From Imbricaverruca yamaguchii (taxonomy: Eukaryota > Arthropoda > Thecostraca > Neoverrucidae), in NCBI GenBank assembly GCA_034440575.1, contig JAOTOL010001283.1, positions 372,001 to 436,000 on the forward strand: 64,000 bases of DNA. Direction: 5' to 3'. A model generated the notes under the pieces. That model was given only the letters and a program-made list of their open reading frames with translations. It was not told the origin of the DNA and searched no databases. The first letter of the stretch is position 1, and every line of letters starts with the position of its first letter. A program made the translations under genes and the position numbers. Positions 55,741 to 64,000 of the stretch are shown here, one piece after another.

Positions 55741-55820
55741 GGAGTGACTAGCAGTGACCTGGGAGTGACTAGCAGTGACCTGGAAGTGACTAGCAGTGAC
55801 ACGGGAGTGACTCGCAGTAG
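55741..55820 (+). repeat. 20-21-bp tandem repeats between PBS and gag
   Basis: Four units of GGAGTGACTAGCAGTGACCT with small changes (starts 55741, 55762, 55782 and about 55803). They lie in the BEL leader. Confidence 0.85.
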
Positions 55821-55850
55821 TTCTGTGGTGACTCGCAGCTGTATTCAAGA

Positions 55851-56588
55851 ATGACTGAAACTCTGGAAAGAAGCACCAGGAGAAGAACTTCAGCCAGAGG
55901 TTGGGCGACACGCTCCTTCGGAGCACTTGAGGAGCTTTTATTGGACCAAGAGAGAGATGAAGAGGCTATTGCTAGTAAGAGGGAGGAGTGCAGGAAGAGG
56001 ATGGAGAAGCTGGATGAAACACAAGAGGCAGTAGAGATGTTGCTCGATGAGAAGCAGCTGAAGTCGGAGATTGATGAAGCTGGGCAGTTTAGAGATAAAC
56101 TCAATAACATTTTGTTAAAAGCCCACGAGATTTTGAATAGCTCTGTCCATGAAGGAACTGTATGTAGTGGAAAGGAAGCAGGTGTTAGACTACCGAAGCT
56201 AGACCTCCCAAAGTTTGGAGGTAATCTGCTTGAGTGGCAGAACTTTTGGGAGAGCTTATCAACAGTGGTTGATGCGTCTGGCCTGCCTGAGATGTCGAAA
56301 CTAACCTATCTTTTCACAGTTGTTCATGGAGAGGCCAAGTCATGCATATCCGGTCTGTCACTGACAGCTGCAAACTATGCTGTTGCATGCGATCTTCTGG
56401 CCAGTCGTTTTGGAAGGTCAGAGCGTATTGTGTTCACTCATGTTAAACAACTCATTTCTTTTACAGCTCCTCGATCCACAGACATCCAATCTCTCCAACG
56501 CCTCCAAGATAACCTCCTTGTCCATGTCCGCAGTCTCGTGTCGCTGGGCATTGGTGGCGACAAATATGGTGTGTTGCTAACCCCCTGA
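55851..56588 (+). CDS. BEL/Pao gag-like protein, frameshifted at end
   Basis: Starts at ATG 55851 just after the leader repeats. The first ~100 residues are charged and coiled-coil-like (ERSTRRRTSARGWATRSFG, DQERDEEAIASKREECRKRM). From about residue 115 comes the DUF1759-type gag core: VRLPKLDLPKFGGNLLEWQN, FWESLSTVVDA and AVACDLLASRFGRSE. In Pao elements this polyprotein forms the particle core. The frame closes at 56588, but the next frame continues with LILSKLPDDVCLEC, so a frameshift separates it from the zinc knuckle and protease. Confidence 0.88.
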   Translation: MTETLERSTRRRTSARGWATRSFGALEELLLDQERDEEAIASKREECRKRMEKLDETQEAVEMLLDEKQLKSEIDEAGQFRDKLNNILLKAHEILNSSVHEGTVCSGKEAGVRLPKLDLPKFGGNLLEWQNFWESLSTVVDASGLPEMSKLTYLFTVVHGEAKSCISGLSLTAANYAVACDLLASRFGRSERIVFTHVKQLISFTAPRSTDIQSLQRLQDNLLVHVRSLVSLGIGGDKYGVLLTP

Positions 56589-56905
56589 TACTCTCCAAAC
56601 TGCCTGATGATGTCTGCCTGGAGTGTGCAAGAGAGGGTGAAGGAAAGGAGAGTGACCTGAAGTTTCTACTGGAGTTTCTCACGAAGGAGATCAGCCGCCG
56701 CCAGCGTTCCAGCGTCTTCAGCCAGCTGGAGCCTGGAAGATGGCATGCTTCTGCACAAGATGGTAGGCACGATCGCTAGAGAGGAGAGAGCAGAACTCAC
56801 CAGGCTCCTAGAACTGCAGCTGCTACTGCTCTCCACTCCACGGGAACCACAGTTAGTAGCTGTGGCTTCTGCCACAGGCCTCACAGGTCCGAAAAGTGTC
56901 AGGAC

Positions 56906-57800
56906 TTGCTGGCAGTGAATGTAGTTGAAAGAATTGGGATGATCAGAACAGCAGGGCTTTGTTTTAAATGTCTGAAGAGGGGTCATGGGGCCAGAGATTG
57001 CAGAAAGGTGTGTGGTAAATGTTATGGCAGCCATCACGAGGTATGCTGTCGAAAGGGTAGTGAGGCTCATGTCAAACCCAATGTGTGTCATGGACATTCT
57101 GTAGGTGGTGCCAGTTCGGCAGATGTCAGGACTCGCACCACAGGTGGTGGCAGTGCTGATGAGGCTGGTGCCCTTTGTGCTGCTAGTGTAAACCAGTCTC
57201 ATGTGCCAGATGGCGAATGTGTAGGGCCAGTGCATGGTGCAGAGGTGTCTCTGTCAACCAGGAGCAAGGGGGAGCAAAGGATGCTGCCAACTGCATGTGT
57301 GTGGGTCAGGGATGCTAGGGGCCGCAGAGTGGAGGCAACGCTGTTGTTCGATACTGGATCTGACTGTACATATGTAAGTAAGGATCTCGTGAACCGCGTA
57401 AACCCCAAGTGGTGTGGTTCAAAGCAAAGTACTTATGCGTCCTTTGGAGGGAGTACTTCCCCTCAGTGTGACAGAGATGTATATAATCTGAATGTGTCTG
57501 CGACCTTGCCAAACTCATGCTTTCACACAGTCAGGGCCATCCGTGTTCTTGTAATCTGTGCACCACTTCAGCGTCCACTCCTGCCAGACCGAGTCCTGAG
57601 CCAGCTGGAGGACCTGCCCTTAGCAGACCATGCCAGAGAGCGCCCTCTAAGGATCGACATTCTGGTAGGGATGGACATATATTGGGACCTGGTGCTGGAT
57701 GGACTGCACCGCACTGAGGTAGGCGTGGTGGCACAGGAGACAGTGTTTGGCTGGATTATATCAGGTACGGCCAGCTGCGCATCAGGGGTGGCAGGACCAA
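56906..57800 (+). CDS. BEL/Pao zinc knuckle and aspartic protease
   Basis: Frame with CFKCLKRGHGARDC (CCHC knuckle, about residue 16), followed by a second Cys/His cluster (CGKCYGSHHEVCC), and about 150 residues on an aspartic protease of the Pao type with VEATLLFDTGSDCTYVSKDL (catalytic DTGS), ILVGMDIYWDLVLDG and VFGWIISG. In the family this protease cuts the polyprotein and is followed by reverse transcriptase. Here the frame runs on only to 57988 in unrelated sequence, because the RT is deleted. Confidence 0.88.
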
Positions 57801-57849
57801 GATGTCAACTGTTGTGTCTTGGGGATTTGCATCCTGCATCTGTGAGGCG

Positions 57850-58278
57850 TCTGTGGTCAAATCAGAGTGGATCAGTGGGCCTGGCTGGCTTGCTACGCCA
57901 GACGGGTGTCCCACAACAGAAAGCGAGCCACAGGCCGACTCAAGTGAGTCGGAATTACGTAAAGAAGAGTCGCAACGGCCAGCGGTAGTTTTAACTACTC
58001 GGGCTGGTAAGCCGTTGTTTGAAGTTGATCGTTGGAGTAGCTTCTCGAAGGCTGTTCGCATTGTTGGCTGGGTGCGGAGGTTTATTCATAACGCCCGCAA
58101 CCGGCTTGCCAGGTGTAGTCTGCCTGATCTCTTGCCTGATGAGGAGAGGGGTGCTAGTCGGGCGTTGCTGCAATTTGCACAGCTACAAGCGTATCCTGAT
58201 GTTGTAGTGGCTCTGCAGTACGGTAAATCGGTCCCAAGGCGGTCATCCGTATACAAGCTCAGGCCTTTTTTTCGGTAA
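57850..58278 (+). pseudogene. BEL/Pao segment between RNase H and integrase
   Basis: Frame beginning SEWISGPGWLATPDGCP, followed by RWSSFSKAVRIVGWVRRFIH and HNARNRLARCSLP. In intact Pao elements this follows RNase H and precedes the integrase zinc domain. Its position directly after the protease shows that the RT and RNase H coding sequence (normally well over 1.5 kb) is deleted at about 57800-57850. It continues, after a frameshift near 58260, with LLRVKGRLQHSAL of the integrase N-terminus. Confidence 0.8.
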
Positions 58279-58289
58279 CAATGGTTTGT

Positions 58290-59222
58290 TGCGGGTGAAG
58301 GGACGGCTGCAACACTCTGCGCTCTCGTATGAAGATAATCCAGTGCTCCTTCCAAACGGACACCTTTCTGAGCTTCTCGTGCGCTTATGCTGCCGTGCTC
58401 TCAGTGCCGTCTCAGCATGCTGGTGTCTCGACCATGATCACGGCACTGAGAGCAAGCTACTGGATTGTGGGTCTCCGGTTCCTTGCCAAGAGGGTGAAAC
58501 GCAGTTGCATTGCATGCCAGAGGCAGGACGCTCGCTTCCTCAATGAGGCGGCCGCGCCTTTGCCTGAATGTAGAACAACAGAGGCCCCACCTTTTTCAAT
58601 AGCGGTCGTGGAATTTTCTGGACAGTTGTTCTGTGTTGACTTTCCTCGCCAGAAGTTCTACGTCTGCTTGTTTACCTGTGCTGTCACACGGGCGGTCCAT
58701 TGCGAACTGACAGCCTCGCTGTCGCTCGAGGATTTCATGATGGCGTTGCGACGATTTGCGGCGCGGCGATCCCTGCCGTCTGTCATATATTCTGACAACG
58801 CTGCAACATTTAAGGGAGCTGCCTCGCTGCTCCAGAGACACTTTGGCCACACGACCCCAGAGTGGAGACTTATTGCTCCACAGTCACCTTGGTGGGGTGG
58901 TTGGTGGGAGCGACTCATCCGATCGGTGAAGGTTGGTTTGAGGAAATCACTCGGCACGCGCTGTCTCTCCAGGGTGGAGCTTGAGACGGTGCTCTTTGAA
59001 GTAGAATCTTGCAAAAATTATCGTCCTTTAACGTTTGTGGGAGATAGCATGGATAGCGAAAACCCGCTCACTCCTAGTCACTTCCTAACGGGCAGAGCTG
59101 CAGGGTTCAGAGTCAATGTCGCAGAAGACTCTGGAAGGGTGTGCCACAAGGTTCTTGGTGAGAGAGCCCGTCTTTGCGAGCAACGCCAAGATAGGTTTTG
59201 GAAGGTGTGGTCGCCGGAGTAC
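58290..59222 (+). pseudogene. BEL/Pao integrase
   Basis: Starts with the H2C2 zinc region across two frames (HAGVSTMITALRASYWI, then CIACQR). The DDE core follows: FSIAVVEFSGQLFCVDF in place of the family's VDFAGP word, so the first catalytic Asp appears to be Glu. Then come CAVTRAVHCELTASLS, VIYSDNAATFKGA (second Asp) and WWGGWWERLIRSVK (Glu), and the region NPLTPSHFLTGR. The protein is cut at RFWKVWSPEY (59222) by an inserted element. The remainder appears at 62086. With the Asp change and the interruption it is not functional. Confidence 0.85.
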
Positions 59223-62077
59223 TGTAAGGAGGCTTACATTTTTCGGCACAAACATTTGTATACTTTCTTATCCGAACAGGCCGCCAGACATCCAGTCAGA
59301 TCCTGGCCGTCTTACTCGTCCCGTACAAACACTTGCCCGGAAAGCGTCCGCGTGTGGCGCCGGCGCCTACGTCAAAGCGGCGGTTCCATCAACACGCGGC
59401 ACATGCTAGTTGTGCCGGCGCCCAAGATCAAAGGGCGGTCCCGGCAATAACATCCGGGGCAAACCCGAGTAACGGCTCGGCACCTCCGCGAGGGTACCGG
59501 AGGTGCACGCACCATCTGGGCTACCCCCGGAAGAAGGGTCATCGACCCGTGAGGTTGGTGGCCCTGACGTGAAGACGTCGCCACCCAAGCCAGAAGAATA
59601 CTCCACGAATCAAAAAGCGCGAACTTGCCCCGAAGCACTGGGAGTGGGTACAGGAAAAAAGAGGCGGAGCAATAGCAAGTTCAAGAGAACAGAACAGAAA
59701 AGGACGGACAAGAGAGAGGAAGGGAGACGCAGGGAGAAGGGTCTGGAACACGCGCGGCGACACGTGGGCGGCGTGGCACCGCCCGAGGGCCGTCCAGCGG
59801 TGGCCAGATGGCTGAGTTTTCGGATGGAGGAGAAGAAGCACTCAGCCAAGGCCACTCGCCACTCACCATCAGACATGTGAGTGCTAAACTTCTGGCGTGT
59901 CATCCTCTTTCCCACCGAACCAACCTAAATTCTCTTCCGCAGCTTCTGCCTTCTCGCCAAATTCATTGCTGAGAGCGACCTGACTCATGGGGGGGGGGGC
60001 AAATAGGATAAGTTTAGTATGGGGAGGAGGTGGACGGAGATGTTGGAGATGGCGGGAAGTATATGAGCAGTGTGTGCCTAATGCGATGCGATGCGGTGTA
60101 TGTAAGGGCAAATATATTAGAGTAAGCATATACATTCTCTAGTGGCATCAGCAAATACCGGTGGTGGCATTTCGGCAGTGACGGACAGGAGGAGCGGTAG
60201 AACAAGGCCGGATAAAATAAGACATAGTGCAGCAATGGATAACGTCAGAATTACGACCCTATGGAAACGGTGCCCGCGTAGTAAATACCTCAGCGACTAG
60301 GCGCGAAGAGGGGAGGATATTTACGTCCAGAATTGAAATGGCGGCCGTGCCGCGGGTGATGAGGGGTGCGCGCGCTCTGACCGGGTCATCAACAGCCGAC
60401 CCGTAGACGGAGATCGTACGATGAGTACTTCCTGACAATGTGGAATGATTTACAGTTATGCTTGGATATGTGCATGATATCAATTTGTACTATAAAGTAA
60501 ATTTATAAGCTAGGCAGCCGACCTGCGAGCCGTCCTCCTATGGACTGAACGTTTTCCGGGCGATGGTGGTGACTGTTGAAGCCAGTTAAATTGCCTAGAA
60601 TATTATTGCTGTTATATATTTGACGCGCGTTTGGTTAACGCCTGATTGTCAGAGGGTGCGATGAACGGACACTTCGGGGGTATTAGTTCCTGCTGCTCCT
60701 GCTCCGGATCTTTGACCGCAAAATCACGCTGGCCTCTGCGATCTAGGGGTGCAGGTGAGGTGGCGAACATGGTATGCATGTGGGAGGGGCCGATAAAGGG
60801 GCAACCACATTGCGTTCGCCGGAAGTCCGGCGCCGGACTATAGGGTATAGGCAAAACATTACCCGGTGGTTTGTCCACCCCCGAACTCTGCACGTGGGCA
60901 CGGTTGGTGCAGACAGTTCGAGGGGAATGATGGACGGGTTTGGCATGCCATAAGACCCCAGGCTAAAGAGTTAGGGCTGGCTAGGATATAAGACGACCGG
61001 GTACGTGCCCAACGTGGCAGGGATCCGTGCCCGCCCGTCGGATATGTCAGACTTGGTCGCAAGTGTACGACGAATAAGGCCCGGCGCGGCATCGATCGAA
61101 CTTAAGGCTAGGTGTGTCGGTCAGAGACATCAGAGCACTTGTATCAGCCCTCGGAGTCAGTACGATGAGCCCCTTCGTTGCAGTTAAGACTTTGTCCAGG
61201 CGGGAAACGCTGCTAATAATGGCTAGGCCAGCCATGATTGGCAGTGAATGGTTTACTTGTTCGGCCCGGTAATGCCATCAAAATTAGAGCATTGGTCTGT
61301 CGATCTATGTGCTTATGTACCGCTGAAAGGGGGCGGGGGGTCGGGAGCTAAATTTGGGGACCAAGCAATTCATTAATTAATAAGGAGAGCATGAATGGGG
61401 CGAGCGAATGTGAAGTGAATGAGGGGAATGAACGAGAGTAGGTAGATTTAAGGATCAGCGGAAGCCGCTTGGGGCTCAACACAGGCACTTATTTCGTGCG
61501 GAACATTGCACAAAATTATACTAATACTAGCATCCAATAAGTCCCAACACGGACATGTCATTCAAACCAATGACAAATATAATTGTCATCAATTCTCTCA
61601 TGCAACGTATTAATTATAATCTGGCTAAAGACTCTTACTTACCTATATGGTGTTCCCAAAACTTTGACCTCGCACATATATAAATTCGTGTTAGGGACGG
61701 CAACTGAAACCAACATCACGACGGCTGGGGCTTGGGGATGTGTGGTGGAATTGGCGTTGAAATACAACATAATACACCACTGACATAGGCACAATGAACA
61801 AAGGGGTGAGTTAGGTCAAGCCCCCAGTTCAGCAGTTCAAGTAGTTCAATCAGTTCCATTTGAGTTTAGGCTGCACCTAAAATACATTTCATATACCAGT
61901 TACAGTTCCAGTTTCAGTTTAGTTTAGGCATTATCTCAAATACATTTCACACACCCACACACCCACACCCCACTCACCCCACCCACACCACCCTCACCAC
62001 CCACACCCGCCACCCACACCACCCACACCCGCCACCACCCCGGACACCCCACCGACGGCAGAGCCGCCACCCCTACA
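59223..62077. mobile_element. Unclassified 2.86 kb insertion within the BEL integrase
   Basis: Interrupts the codon series for RFWKVWSPEY / LRNLPP. Both sides carry GTAC (59219-59222 and 62078-62081), a probable 4-bp target duplication. Ends are TGTAAGGAGGC at the left and GCCACCCCTACA at the right, imperfect inverted repeats that also fit an LTR-like TG...CA. The interior has GC-rich and AT-rich parts and a (CACCC)n-like stretch at 61960-62040. No transposase, RT or other domain is recognised. No internal LTR pair was found, so it may be non-autonomous. Confidence 0.65.
61948..62040. repeat. CACCC/CCACA simple-sequence tract
   Basis: About 90 bases of CACACCCACACC, CACCACCCACACCCGCCACC and similar words, near the right end of the insert. 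Confidence 0.85.
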
Positions 62078-62085
62078 GTACCTGA

Positions 62086-62309
62086 GAAATCTGCCACCTT
62101 CAGTAAGGAAATTCAACTCTGAAGGTAAGCTGAAAGTGGGATCGTTCGTTATCATCCATGAGGACAATGTCCCTCGGATGAAATGGATCGCAGGTGTAGT
62201 CACCAGAATATATCCAGGCAGAGACTACAAGGTAAGGTCGGCGGAAGTACGAACGCCCAAAGGCCTGAGGACGCGCGGTGTCCAGCGCCTCTGTGACCTC
62301 GAGTTAGTT
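62086..62309 (+). pseudogene. BEL/Pao integrase C-terminal end (DUF5641-like)
   Basis: After the insertion the frame reads LRNLPPSVRKFNSEGKLKVG, SFVIIHEDNVPRMKWIAGVV, TRIYPGRDYKVRSAEVRTPK and RGVQRLCDLELV, then a stop. This is the conserved end of Pao integrases. It directly continues the protein cut at 59222. Confidence 0.85.
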
Positions 62310-62505
62310 TGAATAGAGGCATTGGGAGTTATCTCTAAACACTGCCATCTTGTCCGTGAGTGTCCTTATTCTTTCCTGTTTTTCTCCAATCAGCGGTAGC
62401 AGCATTTGTGTTTGAAGTTCTACTTGACTTCAAAAGGGCGGGAGAATGTTTGAGATTCATCCATGAGTTGTGGGCTGAATGGTGCTGCCCTCCGTTGCGC
62501 TGCGC

Positions 62506-62783
62506 TGTTCGGACGCCTAGCTGTTCGGCTGTTTTTGTGAAACCTTGGATGCGTATGGAGCCGGATGGGAGAGGTGCCTGCGAGTATTTGTTCATTGGCA
62601 GCAGAGGTGCTGCTGCCATATTTCGTTGCGCGCCGTGATTGTACCGAGGTGTCGTGTGTTGTTTTGTTGGCGATACCAGCAGTGGAAACCGGGCGTTGGC
62701 CAAAGGTGGTTGTGGCTTGATACAGTCTGCGGTACTTCGAGTTCCTCTCGAGACAAAGGGACAGGGAATATAAATCCAGAACA
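62506..62783 (+). repeat. BEL 3' LTR
   Basis: 278 bases from TGTTCGGACGCC to CCAGAACA. It matches both halves of the 5' LTR. It is uninterrupted at the position where the 5' LTR holds the CR1 (GTGGCTTGATACAG). Confidence 0.85.
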
Positions 62784-62800
62784 TATAGCACTGAAATTAC

Positions 62801-63080
62801 CTGTGCGGATTGGCGTTTCTCCAACCGCCGACATAATCCGGCGAAGATCGTCAGTGGCTTGTTGTCTGTCGGGAGAGACATCACTTGCTGGTCGTGAGGG
62901 TGACGACGATGACGATGTTTCGCCTTCAGCGGTATCCTGTGTCAAGCTTTTGGACCGACTATGCTGAGCACCTGATGTGTTGGGCTGTGAGGGATCTGCA
63001 ATTTGCTGATCTTTCCACGGGACTTGCTTTCTGCATGTGGTGCAAAGGTTGCCCCTGGATTCAACACACCTGTAATTCTG
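62801..63080 (-). CDS. Possible exon of an unrecognised gene next to the BEL element
   Basis: A minus-strand open frame encodes CVESRGNLCTTCRKQVPWKD, a Ser/Pro-rich stretch and DDLRRIMSAVGETPIRT. It ends at a consensus donor (CGCACAG/GTAATT) at 62801. The two CxxC-like Cys pairs hint at a zinc-binding segment. The BEL element would then sit in the following intron. No family was recognised, and the upstream boundary is unclear. Confidence 0.3.
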
Positions 63081-63739
63081 GGATGTTTGTCGATGTATTC
63101 TTGGGTTAGTTGTCTCAAACCTGACCTCTTATGCTCCGGGTGTGAATTGAAAGGATTCGCACAAAATGTTGCCACTAACACCCTGTGTGCCATTCAGGGG
63201 TGTCGATTTTTGAAAAACATTGGGGAGCTGAAAGTTTGCTAGACCCCCCACCCCCCTTCCCAACCAAAAACTTATCGGATTTCGTCCACTATATTCTCAG
63301 ACCTCAATGATTTTGATTTTGATTTGACGATGTGTATGTTTATGTTTATTCAGTATCCTCGACAGCGGGGAAATCGTCCAGTAACAGGTGAAGTCACATA
63401 AGCAAAGGAGCAGTACACCGTGCATGTAAACATAAAAACTGTCGTACGTCGTACGACTCTTTTATGTCAACCTGAAAGAGTCGTAGCATGCCACTAGTGT
63501 CATACAGTGTACTTGGACCCATCGTAATCGTCATCGTCATCGTCAACGTCACCCTCTCTCACTCCAAACACCAACAAACATACAATGGCTTAAATAAAAT
63601 ATTTCTGCGCCAATATGCAGGCTAAGGTACACCGGCCTTGATGGGAGCATCGGAGCACATCTGGCCTGAGCTGTGATGACGATGGTTGAAGGTATTTCCT
63701 TGGTGGCTAACATCAGGGAGGGACGAAGCCAATGTTTTG

Positions 63740-63990
63740 GTGGGGCGAGTTCAAGGTCGGGAAGTCCACTATCTAAGTGTAAACTGTTTCTTTGCAATAG
63801 AAAATATGCTGGTTAACATAACTAAGTTTTCTATGTAGCATGGCGTTTTTCTTTTTCCTAGCTTTCTCATGAACATAAAACAGCATAGGTTATTGGGGGG
63901 GCTCGAGTCAACATTGGGGGGGGGGGGGCAAGATCAACATTGGTGGGGCCATGGACCTCACAAGGGAATACAAATCGACACCCCTGGTAT
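63740..63990 (+). repeat. Dispersed repeat shared with 27900-28145
   Basis: Second copy of the repeat at 27900-28145, ending with G-runs, CAACATTGGTGGGGCCATGG and GGGAATACAAATCGACACCCCT. It includes a partial internal duplication of the G-run plus TCAACATTGG. Confidence 0.65.
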
Positions 63991-64000
63991 CATTCTTCAT

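Larger units (their letters stand above)
51560..62783 (+). mobile_element. BEL/Pao LTR retrotransposon, nested and defective
   Basis: Composite element. The 5' LTR is in two pieces (51560-51772 and 55662-55725) split by a CR1. Then come a primer-binding site, short tandem repeats, gag (from 55851), protease and the post-RNase H region, integrase, an inserted 2.86 kb element, the DUF5641-like end and the 3' LTR (62506-62783). LTR identity is high over the shared 210 and 65 bases, e.g. ATGCGTATGGAGCCGGATGG and GTCTGCGGTACTTCGAGTTC. RT and RNase H are deleted. It cannot transpose by itself. Confidence 0.88.

Overview
This is eukaryotic, almost certainly animal, nuclear DNA. There is no bacterial-style operon layout. 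Coding potential is split into exons with GT/AG boundaries, and most of the window is transposable elements: CR1-type LINEs, an I/Jockey-group LINE with RNase H, L2/CR1-like LINEs, a BEL/Pao LTR element, hAT-type transposases and a tRNA-derived SINE, plus minisatellites. The element mix fits an invertebrate, perhaps an arthropod, but I cannot name the species.

Layout. 1-2.5 kb: the 3' half of an I/Jockey-group LINE. 2.5-4.4 kb: GC-rich duplicated DNA and possible small exons. 4.4-4.8 kb: two head-to-head SINE copies. 5.1-8.9 kb: a broken intron-containing hAT-like transposase gene (minus strand). 9.0-13.9 kb: three CR1 fragments and a 2.75 kb array of a 14-bp unit that appears to have grown from a CR1 3' tail. 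15.8-18.4 kb: a long CR1 copy. 22.7-23.5 kb: a dispersed repeat full of AGGTCA hexamers (second copy at 44.1-44.9 kb). 24.3-25.9 kb: a hAT transposase pseudogene. 26.8-27.8 kb: an internally deleted CR1.

29.6-42.5 kb holds the one convincing host gene, split into three GC-rich plus-strand exons (29621-29747, 37343-37929, 42317-42481) whose splice sites and phases agree and give a 292-residue protein. Just before the second splice junction it carries a BH3-like helix (Ile219, Leu223, Ile226, Ala227, Asp228, Leu230), close to vertebrate Bim, Bmf and Puma. I propose an undescribed BH3-only apoptosis regulator. Intron 1 holds degenerate minisatellites and an antisense I/Jockey LINE. Intron 2 holds a tandem repeat and an antisense L2/CR1-like LINE.

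46-64 kb: a degenerate minisatellite, another LINE (47.1-49.3 kb, minus), a fragment of an unclassified transposase-like gene (50.8-51.5 kb, minus) and a nested composite. In the composite, a BEL/Pao element (51.56-62.78 kb) has its 5' LTR split by a CR1 with an intact-looking 3' end and a 5-bp target duplication. It has lost reverse transcriptase and RNase H, and its integrase C-terminus is interrupted by a 2.86 kb insert with short inverted termini.

A further theme is a ~50-bp hairpin sequence that forms the 3' end of the I/Jockey LINE. It recurs as isolated 42-57 bp insertions, each flanked by 9-13 bp direct repeats, which look like extremely 5'-truncated LINE insertions.
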